In this document: positions 24,819 to 33,100 of the stretch, one piece after another
How positions within the stretch are numbered: position 1 is the first letter of the stretch
Layout of the letters: each line of letters opens with the position of its first letter
From: Candidatus Gastranaerophilales bacterium
Lineage (GTDB): Bacteria; Cyanobacteriota; Vampirovibrionia; Gastranaerophilales; Gastranaerophilaceae
Reading direction: 5' to 3'
Length of the DNA: 43,028 bases
NCBI GenBank assembly: GCA_944325905.1
Contig: CALVBY010000008.1
Coordinates: forward strand, 1-43,028
Program-made: the position numbers and the translations under genes
Notes under the pieces: model-generated
What the model was told of the DNA's origin: nothing
The model's database searches: none
What the model saw: only the letters and a program-made list of their open reading frames with translations

Positions 24819-25691
24819 ATGTTTAAGTATTATGGCAAATATGTTCCATACTTATTCTTGTTACCTGCGGGATTATTGCTTGTCGTATTTTTCTTTATAC
24901 CGTTTTTTCAAACGATTATACTAAGCTTTCAAGATTATACTTACGACATTTATAACGCAACATACGTTGGTCTGCAAAATTATATCGAACTTTTTAAAAA
25001 CCCAATTTTTTATAAAGTTCTTTTGAATACATTTATATACCTTGTAGTAGCAGTCCCGATTCTTGCGATAATTCCTCTGTTTTTGGCAATACTGTTAAAC
25101 CAGCAAATAAGAGGCATAACTTTATACAAAATTTTAATTTATTTACCGGTAATTGTATCAATAGTTGTGGCAGCGATAGCTTTTAAGTGGCTTTATGCTG
25201 AACAGGGAATCTTGAATTACCTGGCCCAAAGCCTCGGATTTTCTTCAATCGGATGGCTGACAGATCCCAAATGGGCAATATATTCTGTAATAATAGTAAC
25301 GATATGGAAGGGTATAGGATATTATATGATGATATACCTTGCAGCGCTTATGAGTGTTCCAAAAGAATTATACGAAGCCTGCGATATTGATGGGGCGAAC
25401 TTTTTAACAAAACACCTAAACGTCACTGTCCCTTATATTATGCCAACTATTGCATTAATCGTTACAATAAGCTCAATTTCAGCGATGAAAGTTTTTGCGG
25501 AAATTTATGTAATGACAAAGGGCGGACCTTTAGATTCGAGCAAAACAATTGTATATTATATTTATGAAAGAGCATTTGAAAATCTTGATTTAGGTTACGC
25601 ATCAGCAATGGCTGTTGTTCTCCTTATAATCGTTATGGTATTTTCTTTGATTAATATTCTGTGCTTTGAAAGGAATAAATATCAACTATGA
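24819..25691 (+). CDS. Sugar-type ABC transporter permease (MalF/UgpA-like)
   Basis: A 290-residue inner-membrane permease of the carbohydrate uptake-1 type, with six predicted helices. Typical features are the first helix and FFIPFFQTIILSFQDYTY, YVGLQNYIELFKNP, and the EAA loop that docks the ATPase, LYEACDIDGANFLTKHLNVT. The periplasmic loop GILNYLAQSLGF fits the MalF/UgpA family. It overlaps the next permease by 4 bases (ATGA), so they form a heterodimer. No substrate-binding protein or ATPase gene is in the window, and the substrate cannot be assigned. Confidence 0.92.
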   Translation: MFKYYGKYVPYLFLLPAGLLLVVFFFIPFFQTIILSFQDYTYDIYNATYVGLQNYIELFKNPIFYKVLLNTFIYLVVAVPILAIIPLFLAILLNQQIRGITLYKILIYLPVIVSIVVAAIAFKWLYAEQGILNYLAQSLGFSSIGWLTDPKWAIYSVIIVTIWKGIGYYMMIYLAALMSVPKELYEACDIDGANFLTKHLNVTVPYIMPTIALIVTISSISAMKVFAEIYVMTKGGPLDSSKTIVYYIYERAFENLDLGYASAMAVVLLIIVMVFSLINILCFERNKYQL

Positions 25692-26530
25692 AAAAGATAT
25701 TAGCGAAAATAGGAACACATTCCGTTTTAATATTAGCATCAATTTTATCCATATTTCCTTTTTTATGGCTGATTTCAACATCTTTGAAGGGCGCAGGTGA
25801 AAATATTTTTGCATATCCGCCGGTTCTGATTCCGCAGGATTTTACTTTTGAAAATTACGTTGGAGTATGGAACAGAGTTAATCTTTTAGGTTATTTCATA
25901 AACAGCATGATAGTTGCCGCTGGAACGGTAATTTTAAATCTAATCTTATCTTCTTTGGCCGCATATCCGCTTGCAAGAATGGAATTTCGAGGAAAAAAAA
26001 TAACATTTTTTGCAATTCTTGCAACGATAATGATACCTTTTCAAGCAATTATGCTCCCAGTTTATCTGATTACAATAAAACTTCATTTGATAGATACAGT
26101 AAGCAATGCAGCCGGATATATAGGTCTTATAATGCCATTTGCAGTAAGTGCATTTGGAATATTTTTGATGCGTCAAGCATTTTTAGGAATTCCGAGAGAA
26201 ATGGAAGAAGCTGCAATAGTTGACGGATGCAATGTTTTTCAAATATTTTGGAGAGTACTTTTACCCATGGTAAAACCTTCCTTGGCCGTCCTTGCAATAT
26301 TTACATTTATAGGCTCTTGGGGTGAATTTTTGTGGCCGAGTATTGTTTTAACAAAAGAGAGCCTCTATACGCTTCCTGTAGGAGTAAACAATTTGCAAGG
26401 AATGTTTAGCTCAAATTGGAGGTTTATTGCAGCAGGCTCAATTATTTCAATAATCCCAATAATAATATTTTTCTTAGCAATGCAAAAATACTTTATCTCC
26501 GGTGAAAATGAAGGTGCCGTCAAAGGCTAA
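25688..26530 (+). CDS. Sugar-type ABC transporter permease (MalG/UgpE-like)
   Basis: The second permease, 280 residues, MalG/UgpE-like with six helices. The start SILSIFPFLWLISTSLKG, the helix AAYPLARMEF, the EAA loop EEAAIVDGCNVFQIFWRVLL and the ending LYTLPVGVNNLQGMF are characteristic of carbohydrate ABC permeases. It is coupled to the upstream permease by the 4-base overlap. The 3' end overlaps the convergent TPR gene by 4 bases, which leaves no room for further transporter genes on this side. Confidence 0.92.
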   Translation: MKKILAKIGTHSVLILASILSIFPFLWLISTSLKGAGENIFAYPPVLIPQDFTFENYVGVWNRVNLLGYFINSMIVAAGTVILNLILSSLAAYPLARMEFRGKKITFFAILATIMIPFQAIMLPVYLITIKLHLIDTVSNAAGYIGLIMPFAVSAFGIFLMRQAFLGIPREMEEAAIVDGCNVFQIFWRVLLPMVKPSLAVLAIFTFIGSWGEFLWPSIVLTKESLYTLPVGVNNLQGMFSSNWRFIAAGSIISIIPIIIFFLAMQKYFISGENEGAVKG

Positions 26531-27570
26531 TCTTCATCTAGGAATATCTTTTTAGAACCGCAAGTTCTAAAGTTTTTCTCTATAGCTTTATCCAATTCTT
26601 CGGCAGAGACCAACTTGCCGTTGACATAGGTAAGAGAACCGTAATTCACAACGGTATTGCCCAATTTGTCAACCATTTTATCTTCTTTATCGTACAAAAT
26701 TGTACGTGTCACATCATTTAATACATCAAACACATACCTTTGGCGGTTAGAATTACCTTGACTATCAGTAATCAAAGCTGTTGCTTTTTCCAATTCATCC
26801 AAAGCTTCCTTATAATATTTCATATGTCTTAGAAGTATTGCAAGATTATAATGTGCTTCATAATTCATAGGGTCAATCTCAATTGCCTTGCAATATGTAA
26901 GACCTGCGTTATTATAATCGCCCAACAAATGGTATGCAAGTGCTAAATTATATCTTGCATCATAATCTTTTTTCAAAATTTTTACGGCATGTTTATATGC
27001 GTCAATCGCTTTTTCAAGGTTTTGCCTTTGCAATCTCCAGTCATCGCCTGAATACAATGATTTTTGCCTGTATGCAAGTCCCATATTATAGTAAGCAATT
27101 CCTTTATTTGCCTTATAACTTTTTCTATTGCTATAAACAAACGGTATCGATATAAGGTGTCTTTTAGTATTAATAATCTCATTATATTGGTCAATTGCAC
27201 CATCAAAATCGCCTAATTTTTCTGCTGAAACAATTCCGTAATTCATACGTGCAATCATCATCTTCGGATTATACGTAAACGCCTGCTCATAAGCGTCAAC
27301 GGCGGAATAGTAATCTTCATAAACTACATAAATATTTCCCAAATTAAACCAGGCACTATAATGTTCCGGAAAAAGTTTTAGGGCCGTATTGTAGTAATCA
27401 ATGGCTTTTTGCAATTTTAATTTTGCAAATGCTTTATCGCCTTTATGGATATAATACATACTGCAAATTTTATCGTACTGTTTCAAAAACCAAGACTGGT
27501 TAAAAAACACGACAGCAGCCATTAAAGCTGCAATTATTACTAAAAATAACTTGTAAAGTTTAATTTTCAC
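26527..27570 (-). CDS. Membrane-anchored TPR protein
   Basis: A 347-residue protein with an N-terminal signal-anchor (LYKLFLVIIAALMAAVVFF) followed by about seven tetratricopeptide repeats between residues 40 and 275, for example AIDYYNTALKLFPEHYSAWF, SAVDAYEQAFTYNP, AIDAYKHAVKI, AGLTYCKAIEIDPMNYEAHY and ALDELEKATALI. The C-terminal 75 residues are not TPR and look globular. It probably faces the periplasm as a protein-interaction scaffold; no partner can be named. The start codon is GTG, supported by AGAGGTATTAA. It is divergent from the 257-residue gene at 27742. Confidence 0.88.
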   Translation of the reverse strand: MKIKLYKLFLVIIAALMAAVVFFNQSWFLKQYDKICSMYYIHKGDKAFAKLKLQKAIDYYNTALKLFPEHYSAWFNLGNIYVVYEDYYSAVDAYEQAFTYNPKMMIARMNYGIVSAEKLGDFDGAIDQYNEIINTKRHLISIPFVYSNRKSYKANKGIAYYNMGLAYRQKSLYSGDDWRLQRQNLEKAIDAYKHAVKILKKDYDARYNLALAYHLLGDYNNAGLTYCKAIEIDPMNYEAHYNLAILLRHMKYYKEALDELEKATALITDSQGNSNRQRYVFDVLNDVTRTILYDKEDKMVDKLGNTVVNYGSLTYVNGKLVSAEELDKAIEKNFRTCGSKKIFLDED

Positions 27571-27633
27571 TTAATACCTCTAGTCTAAATAATACAATCA
27601 TTTTGACCAAGTGGCAAATATGTTAAAAAAGAG

Positions 27634-27666
27634 AATGTTACAAAATGTAAAGCATTTTTTTACAAA
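27634..27666. promoter_or_regulatory. Candidate HLR1-like regulator site
   Basis: In the divergent gap between the TPR gene and the 27742 gene, TTACA-AAA-TGTAA (27638-27650) is an inverted repeat. On the minus strand it reads TTTACATT-TT-GTAACATT, one mismatch from the published cyanobacterial RpaB box (two KTTACAWW units 2 nt apart). A further TTTACAAA lies at 27659-27666, 22 nt after GTTACAAA at 27637. An RpaB-like regulator is encoded at 37722. The site call is inference. Confidence 0.35.
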
Positions 27667-27741
27667 TAAAGCAATTTAGCATCAAAGATATTTTTTATAT
27701 AAGTAAGGTAGGTTAGTAAACTCAATTTGGAGGTTAGGAAT

Positions 27742-28515
27742 ATGTCAGGTATAGCAGCATTGGGCGGTATGTATCCTATGTACAACAGCTATATGAACCA
27801 AGCAGCATTAAGCGGACTGTACGACATGGATTATAACCCTATGGGAATGTACGGAAGTATATTCGGCGGCGGAATGATGCCATTTATGCCATCATTCGGC
27901 GGCGGTATGAACTACGACTCATATTTCAACAATATGAAAGACTATTTGAACTTCACCTCAGACTATAATTTGCAATTAGTCGAAAATCAGCGCCGCAACG
28001 AATTAAGAATAAACGGTACGGATGAAGCCATACGAAATGCTGCATCAGTACTTAACGAAAAAATAGTAGCAAACGAGCAAGAACAGGTTCAACAGGCATA
28101 TCGAGCATACATAGAGGCAGTAGCCGCAAAATATCCGGGTGAATCTGAAAAGAATATAGTTGCAAGAGCAAAAAGTAATTATCAACAATTATATAATTCA
28201 ACAATAACAGATGACTTAAGAAAATACGGTCACGATAACTTCACTCACGGATTATATAAAGGATTAACATTTGGATTATACAACAAAACAACTCCCGAAG
28301 ATAACATATCTCAAATAACAGGTCAACCTGTAAGTCGCTGGGATAAATTTAAAGAAAGTGCCGGTCTTGCAACAGGCGGAGCCGCAGTCGCCGGTGGAGG
28401 TTTGTTCCTTGCTAAAAACCTCGGTTGGCTGAAAAAAGTTCCTAAATGCGGATGGATATATACAGGTATCATAGGTGCCGCAGCAGCAACAGCAGCCATA
28501 TTCGGAAGCAAATAG
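27742..28515 (+). CDS. Hypothetical Gly/Met-rich protein with C-terminal hydrophobic pair
   Basis: A 257-residue protein with no family I recognise. Residues 1-60 are rich in Gly, Met, Tyr and Pro, with repeated FGGGM elements (IFGGGMMPFMP, SFGGGMNYDSY). A helical middle (about 70-150) is rich in Glu, Gln and Ala (NEKIVANEQEQVQQAYRAY). Near the C terminus are two small-residue hydrophobic segments, GGAAVAGGGLFLAKNLGWL and IYTGIIGAAAATAAIFG, the sort that can form a hairpin in a membrane. No signal peptide is seen. The frame opens at 27727, but GGAGG 8 nt ahead of ATG 27742 sets the start. A terminator follows. Confidence 0.75.
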   Translation: MSGIAALGGMYPMYNSYMNQAALSGLYDMDYNPMGMYGSIFGGGMMPFMPSFGGGMNYDSYFNNMKDYLNFTSDYNLQLVENQRRNELRINGTDEAIRNAASVLNEKIVANEQEQVQQAYRAYIEAVAAKYPGESEKNIVARAKSNYQQLYNSTITDDLRKYGHDNFTHGLYKGLTFGLYNKTTPEDNISQITGQPVSRWDKFKESAGLATGGAAVAGGGLFLAKNLGWLKKVPKCGWIYTGIIGAAAATAAIFGSK

Positions 28516-28565
28516 AATAAGAAACCCTTAAATCGTAAAAGTGTGTAGATATAATGTGTGTAATA

Positions 28566-28594
28566 GGTCGGCTAAATTAGACGGCCTTTTTTTT
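28566..28594 (+). terminator. Rho-independent terminator
   Basis: GGTCGGCT (28566-28573) pairs with AGACGGCC (28579-28586) with one G-A mismatch and one G-T wobble, and is followed by eight T. It ends the 27742 transcript. Confidence 0.8.
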
Positions 28595-28605
28595 GATAAA
28601 GAATA

Positions 28606-28630
28606 CCCGTGGCAAGGAGTAAGCCACGGG
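28606..28630. repeat. Perfect 8-bp GC-rich hairpin of unknown role
   Basis: CCCGTGGC (28606-28613) and GCCACGGG (28623-28630) form a perfect stem with a 9-nt loop. It lies 12 nt after the terminator T run and about 60 nt upstream of the next promoter, with no T run of its own. It could be a REP-like palindrome or a protein site. Confidence 0.5.
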
Positions 28631-28691
28631 CATTATATATCAGTAAAAGAGACATCACCAACATTATGGAATATGTTTTTTAAAAGTCAAA

Positions 28692-28720
28692 TTGAATAGG
28701 CAAATTTTTTAGTATATAAT
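28692..28720 (+). promoter_or_regulatory. Promoter of a leaderless TPR gene
   Basis: TTGAAT (28692-28697), a 17-nt spacer and TATAAT (28715-28720) form the clearest sigma-70-like promoter of the leaderless set. The -10 ends 6 nt before the ATG at 28727 and no Shine-Dalgarno exists. Confidence 0.65.
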
Positions 28721-28726
28721 TTTGTT

Positions 28727-29302
28727 ATGAAGAAAAAATTATTAATAATACTTGCATTGCTTGCCATAAACATAGGAACATGTTTTGCTGATTCAACTAC
28801 AAATGATCAGATAAACATTTTGTATGCAGAAAACAACATTAAAGAAGCTTTCACACTTCTTTTGAGTATTCCTGAGGAAGAACGTACTTCACAAAACTGG
28901 CTTTTGATGGGAAATATTCTGCAAGATGAAGGCAAACTTGATGATGCTGCATTTATGTATAATAGAGCAATATCTGTTGATGAAAAATACTACAAAGCCC
29001 ACTACAATCTGGGTAACATCTATATGTTGCAAGACAAACCCAATCTAGCGATTCAATCTTATAAAAAGGCTGTAAAATATAACCCTGATTTTGCATACGG
29101 ATACTATAACCTTGGCTGCGCGTATTTAAAAATAGGCAAAGTAAAATCTGCCAAATGGGAATTTTATAAAGCAATTGATTTAAACAATCAAGTACCCGAT
29201 TTCCATTACAATTTAGCTTATACTTTTAAGCAATTAAACAAAGAAAAACAAGCAAAAACATATTTAGATTTTTATAACAAACTTATAGAACGAGGACAAT
29301 AA
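28727..29302 (+). CDS. Periplasmic TPR protein
   Basis: A 191-residue protein with a signal peptide (MKKKLLIILALLAINIGTC, then FADST) and at least four TPR units from about residue 30, for example NWLLMGNILQDEGKLDDAAF, AHYNLGNIYMLQDKPNLAIQ, AYGYYNLGCAYLKIGKVKSA and FHYNLAYTFKQLNKEKQAKT. A Cys at 19 could be lipidated, but the residues before it (NIGTC) do not make a good lipobox. It is probably a periplasmic scaffold. The HAD gene begins directly after its stop codon, so the two form one unit. Confidence 0.88.
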   Translation: MKKKLLIILALLAINIGTCFADSTTNDQINILYAENNIKEAFTLLLSIPEEERTSQNWLLMGNILQDEGKLDDAAFMYNRAISVDEKYYKAHYNLGNIYMLQDKPNLAIQSYKKAVKYNPDFAYGYYNLGCAYLKIGKVKSAKWEFYKAIDLNNQVPDFHYNLAYTFKQLNKEKQAKTYLDFYNKLIERGQ

Positions 29303-29989
29303 ATGAGAGGCATAATATTTGATTTTAACGGAACGCTGTTTTGGGATTCCCAATTACACCTTGACGCTTGGCGTGAATTTTCGGCAAAACTGAGAGGGAA
29401 ACCTTTTAGCGATGAAGAGATGCTTAAATATATGTTTGGCAGAACGAATGAAGATATTATAGCCTATGCTATAGGCAAAAAACCGGATAAAGAATTAGTT
29501 GAAAAATTAGCGGAAGAAAAAGAAGCATACTATAGAAATATGTGCCTCAAAAAGCCTGAAGAATTCAAACTGGCCCCGCATGCTGAAGATTTTTTAAACT
29601 ATCTTAAAGAAAATAATATTCCAATGACAATTGCGACTATGTCTGAGTGGTGTAATGTTCAATTTTACATAAAAGAATTCAAATTAGCCCGCTGGTTTGA
29701 CTTGGATAAAATTGTATACTCGAATGGCAAAATACCTGGAAAACCTGCACCGGATATCTATGAAATTGCAGCTAAAAATTTAGACTTGGCACCGCAAGAT
29801 TGTATTGTAATAGAAGATGCACTCTCAGGTATAGAGGCTGCAAGACTGGCTAATATAGGCAAAATTATTGCAATAGCATCGCGTGAACCAAAAGAATTTT
29901 ACAAAAATGTTCCGGGAGTTTCGCAAATTATAACCGATTTTAACCAAATTGACAGAAATATTTTTAATATGGCAACCCTAAAATATTAA
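29303..29989 (+). CDS. HAD-superfamily hydrolase, beta-phosphoglucomutase-like
   Basis: A 228-residue HAD hydrolase with a helical cap after motif I, as in the beta-phosphoglucomutase/phosphatase subgroup. Motif I is FDFNGTLF, with the nucleophile D7 but Asn9 in place of the usual second Asp that acts as general acid/base. Motif II is TIATMSEW, the lysine is in GKPAPDIYEIAAK and motif III is VIEDALSGIEAARLANIGK. The Asn variant occurs in other members, so loss of activity should not be assumed. The ATG starts one base after the TPR stop, with GAGGACAATAA as ribosome-binding site. The substrate is unknown. Confidence 0.88.
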   Translation: MRGIIFDFNGTLFWDSQLHLDAWREFSAKLRGKPFSDEEMLKYMFGRTNEDIIAYAIGKKPDKELVEKLAEEKEAYYRNMCLKKPEEFKLAPHAEDFLNYLKENNIPMTIATMSEWCNVQFYIKEFKLARWFDLDKIVYSNGKIPGKPAPDIYEIAAKNLDLAPQDCIVIEDALSGIEAARLANIGKIIAIASREPKEFYKNVPGVSQIITDFNQIDRNIFNMATLKY

Positions 29990-30120
29990 ATTCACCAGCA
30001 ACGTTTATTATTTCAAGCACAAGTTAATATTAAATAATGTAAAAAAAATACATAAATACAGATATTTATTAAAGTACCCGAGCTTTTTTGCCGACATTGA
30101 CACATGTAAAGGTGTGTAGA

Positions 30121-33100
30121 ATGTCAGAATACAGTATACAACAACAAAAAATAATTGACCAATACAGACAAAATAACAATCTAGGCTATGTTATTTCTGA
30201 CGATGCCGTAGTGTCTATTATGCAAAAAGAGATGCTATCTACCGGCAAAATATATCCTGGTTTTGAAAACCTTGTTGATTCAAATTACTCAAAACCTCTT
30301 TCATCAAATGAACAACTGAGTTTATTTGGATTAAATGCGGGCAATCAAAATTTATACCCAGGAATTTCTATTGAGCACACCGGTTCAACAATTCAAGCTA
30401 CTGAAGCTCAGTTATATGCAATCAATTTTTTAAAAGAAATTACAACTCAAGCTGACACTAACGTAAAAGAAAGGGAGAAAGAAGCAGGCCCAATTTCAGC
30501 TATAGTGAACTTTTTTCAAGAAAAATTCAATGAAGAATACTCAAAGTCACACGTCAAGGGTGAAATTACCAAGACCAAAGCTGATCTAATTTTATTAGAG
30601 GCAGCTGCAAATGGCGAATCTCTTGATTACGGATTTTGGGTTGATCCAACAAAACAATCTTTTGAAAAAACCTTTAAAGATAGACGAGGTGTCGATTTCA
30701 GCGAAGAAAACATAAACAATTGCATACAAAAAGCCCACGAATTTGCGCAAATAAAAACCATCTATGACATGATAAACACCGTGAAGGAAAGCCTAAGTGC
30801 AACAACCATTGGGGATGTCAAAAGTCAAATGAATCCTCAAAAATCCACTGCAGCAATCATAAAAGCATTCCAAATGTCCGGTATAAATTCAGTATCAGAA
30901 ATCAATAAAACTCTTGCCGATATTGAGAACCAATACAAAAATCACCCTGATATAATGAAATACGGCGGCAATTTTAGATTAGAAAAAAATAATAAAGGAC
31001 AGTATGTCATAATGCGCACAACGCCGAATGGTCGAAATGTCGAAGCAACAAATGAAGAATTAAAAATTATAGCCAGCGAAATGGGCGCATGCTTGGATAA
31101 AACTTTCACCCAAGCTCTTGGCGTTGAATACAAAGAAGATACAACCCCTGAAGAAATAAATTTATTGGCTGAAGAAACTTTTAATAAATATCAAAAGGAA
31201 TACGAAGACAGCTTTAAGAAAGCATTCGGAGGCAAAGATCTAAAAATTCTATCCGAAGAATACATACACCAACAACAACAGGGTGTTGCATATTTCGAAA
31301 TGGGTCTAAATATGCTGGGTATGGCATTGATGATTGTTCCAGGTGGCGCAGCAGCAACCACTGGCTGGGCTCTAAAAGCTGCAAATGGCTTGTCTTCCGG
31401 CTCTAAAATTGTAAAAGGACTACAAGTTGCCGATAAAGTTGCAAAGGGTATGCAAGGCGCACAAAAAATTGCAGCCCCGTTTGTAATGGCAGGAATGACA
31501 GTTAGACCGGTAGAACTTATAGAACAAATATTTTCAGAAAACGGCATGAGCCCGGAAGAATGGTCAAACTGGGGCAAAAGTGTACTACAAAATACAATAT
31601 ATATGACTGTAGGTATGGGTGTGAGCAAATTAGCAGAGTCAGGAGCTGCATTGTACAAAACAAAGGCCCTAGTAGAGACTTTGAAACAATCCGGTAAAAA
31701 CGCAGACGAAATTGCTCTTATGGTAAAATCCAATCCGGTAAAATTTCCAAGTGATATAGTTAAAAGCTTTAAGAAAATAGATAATCTAGCAAAAGCCCTT
31801 CAAGTATCCCAAGAGGCCGCACTTGATATAGGAAGCACTATCCTGCTAAACAAAGTAATGAACAACGGTGACGTACTACCAATTGATGTTATTAATTCTA
31901 TTACTTTTGCGATATCCGGTGGCGTTTTACAGAAACAGTTTCAACATCTGAATACCGAATCAAAAATTAAGTACATCCACGATACATTTAAAGAATACGG
32001 TATTTCGGAAGGTGATGCTAAAAATATTCTTAAAGCTATGGATGATATTTCCGAAGGCAATTTAAATGCACAAAAAGCGAATACAGCAAACGGCACAGAA
32101 GCTGGTATCCCAAAAGGCATGATAAGAGAAGAAGAAGTAATAATACAAAATGCCAAAACTGAAAATCCTGCTGAAATAATAAGTGATAAAGTAAAAGAGC
32201 AATGGCTACAAGATGGATTAAACACAGAAGAGCCTAAATTTGAGCCGATTGATTTATATAATCTGGACCCGTACGCAGGATTAAAAGAAGCACTTCCTGA
32301 AGTTAATGGAGAAGTTACTTCATTAATACTTACAGGAAAATTAAAAGAAACCTTGAAAAATCATTATACTGAATTAGGCAATGTATTCAAAGATATAGCA
32401 GAAAAACACAGTTCAGAAATTCAAAAACTTGCCCAAGAAAGCAAAAATGACAAACAACAATTTGCAGAAAATATTATTAAAATTTTAGCCGAAGAATTGG
32501 GAATGAAAGGCTATGAACCTAAAATAGAATTTATAGATACCCAAGGTGCTGATGGATTGGCAAATTGGCCAAAAGGCACAATTCAAATCGGTAAAAATGT
32601 AAATAATGCAAAAACATTAGTAGAGATAATATCACATGAATTTACCCACATGCTGCAATACAGGGATATTCTTGCTCAATACGGCGAACAAGGATTAAGA
32701 GAAGTCATTATGAATGACAAAGGTATACCAGCCGCCAAAAAAGAATCAACCCTCAAAGAAATTTTAACAAGTCCATTTACCGCAAAATTACTGGAAAATT
32801 ATGACATATTACAAAAGTCAGAAGTCGGCTCATTGAATGAATACTTGAAAAGAATTTACAAAGATGAATTTGCTAATCCAATTGCCCCGGATAAAAACAT
32901 ACAAATTTATGTAAATCAAACAACCGAAAGAGAAGCCTACCATTTAGGTTCAGAACAACTTGGCAATAATGTCGAAGGCGTAGCACAAGAATGGCTAATT
33001 CCAGAAGAAAAAAGCAATATCGAAGGATTACGCGGTGAAATAAACGGTTCAAAATACTTTATTGACGAATATGGACAAATCCACCGAAATGTACCCGCCG

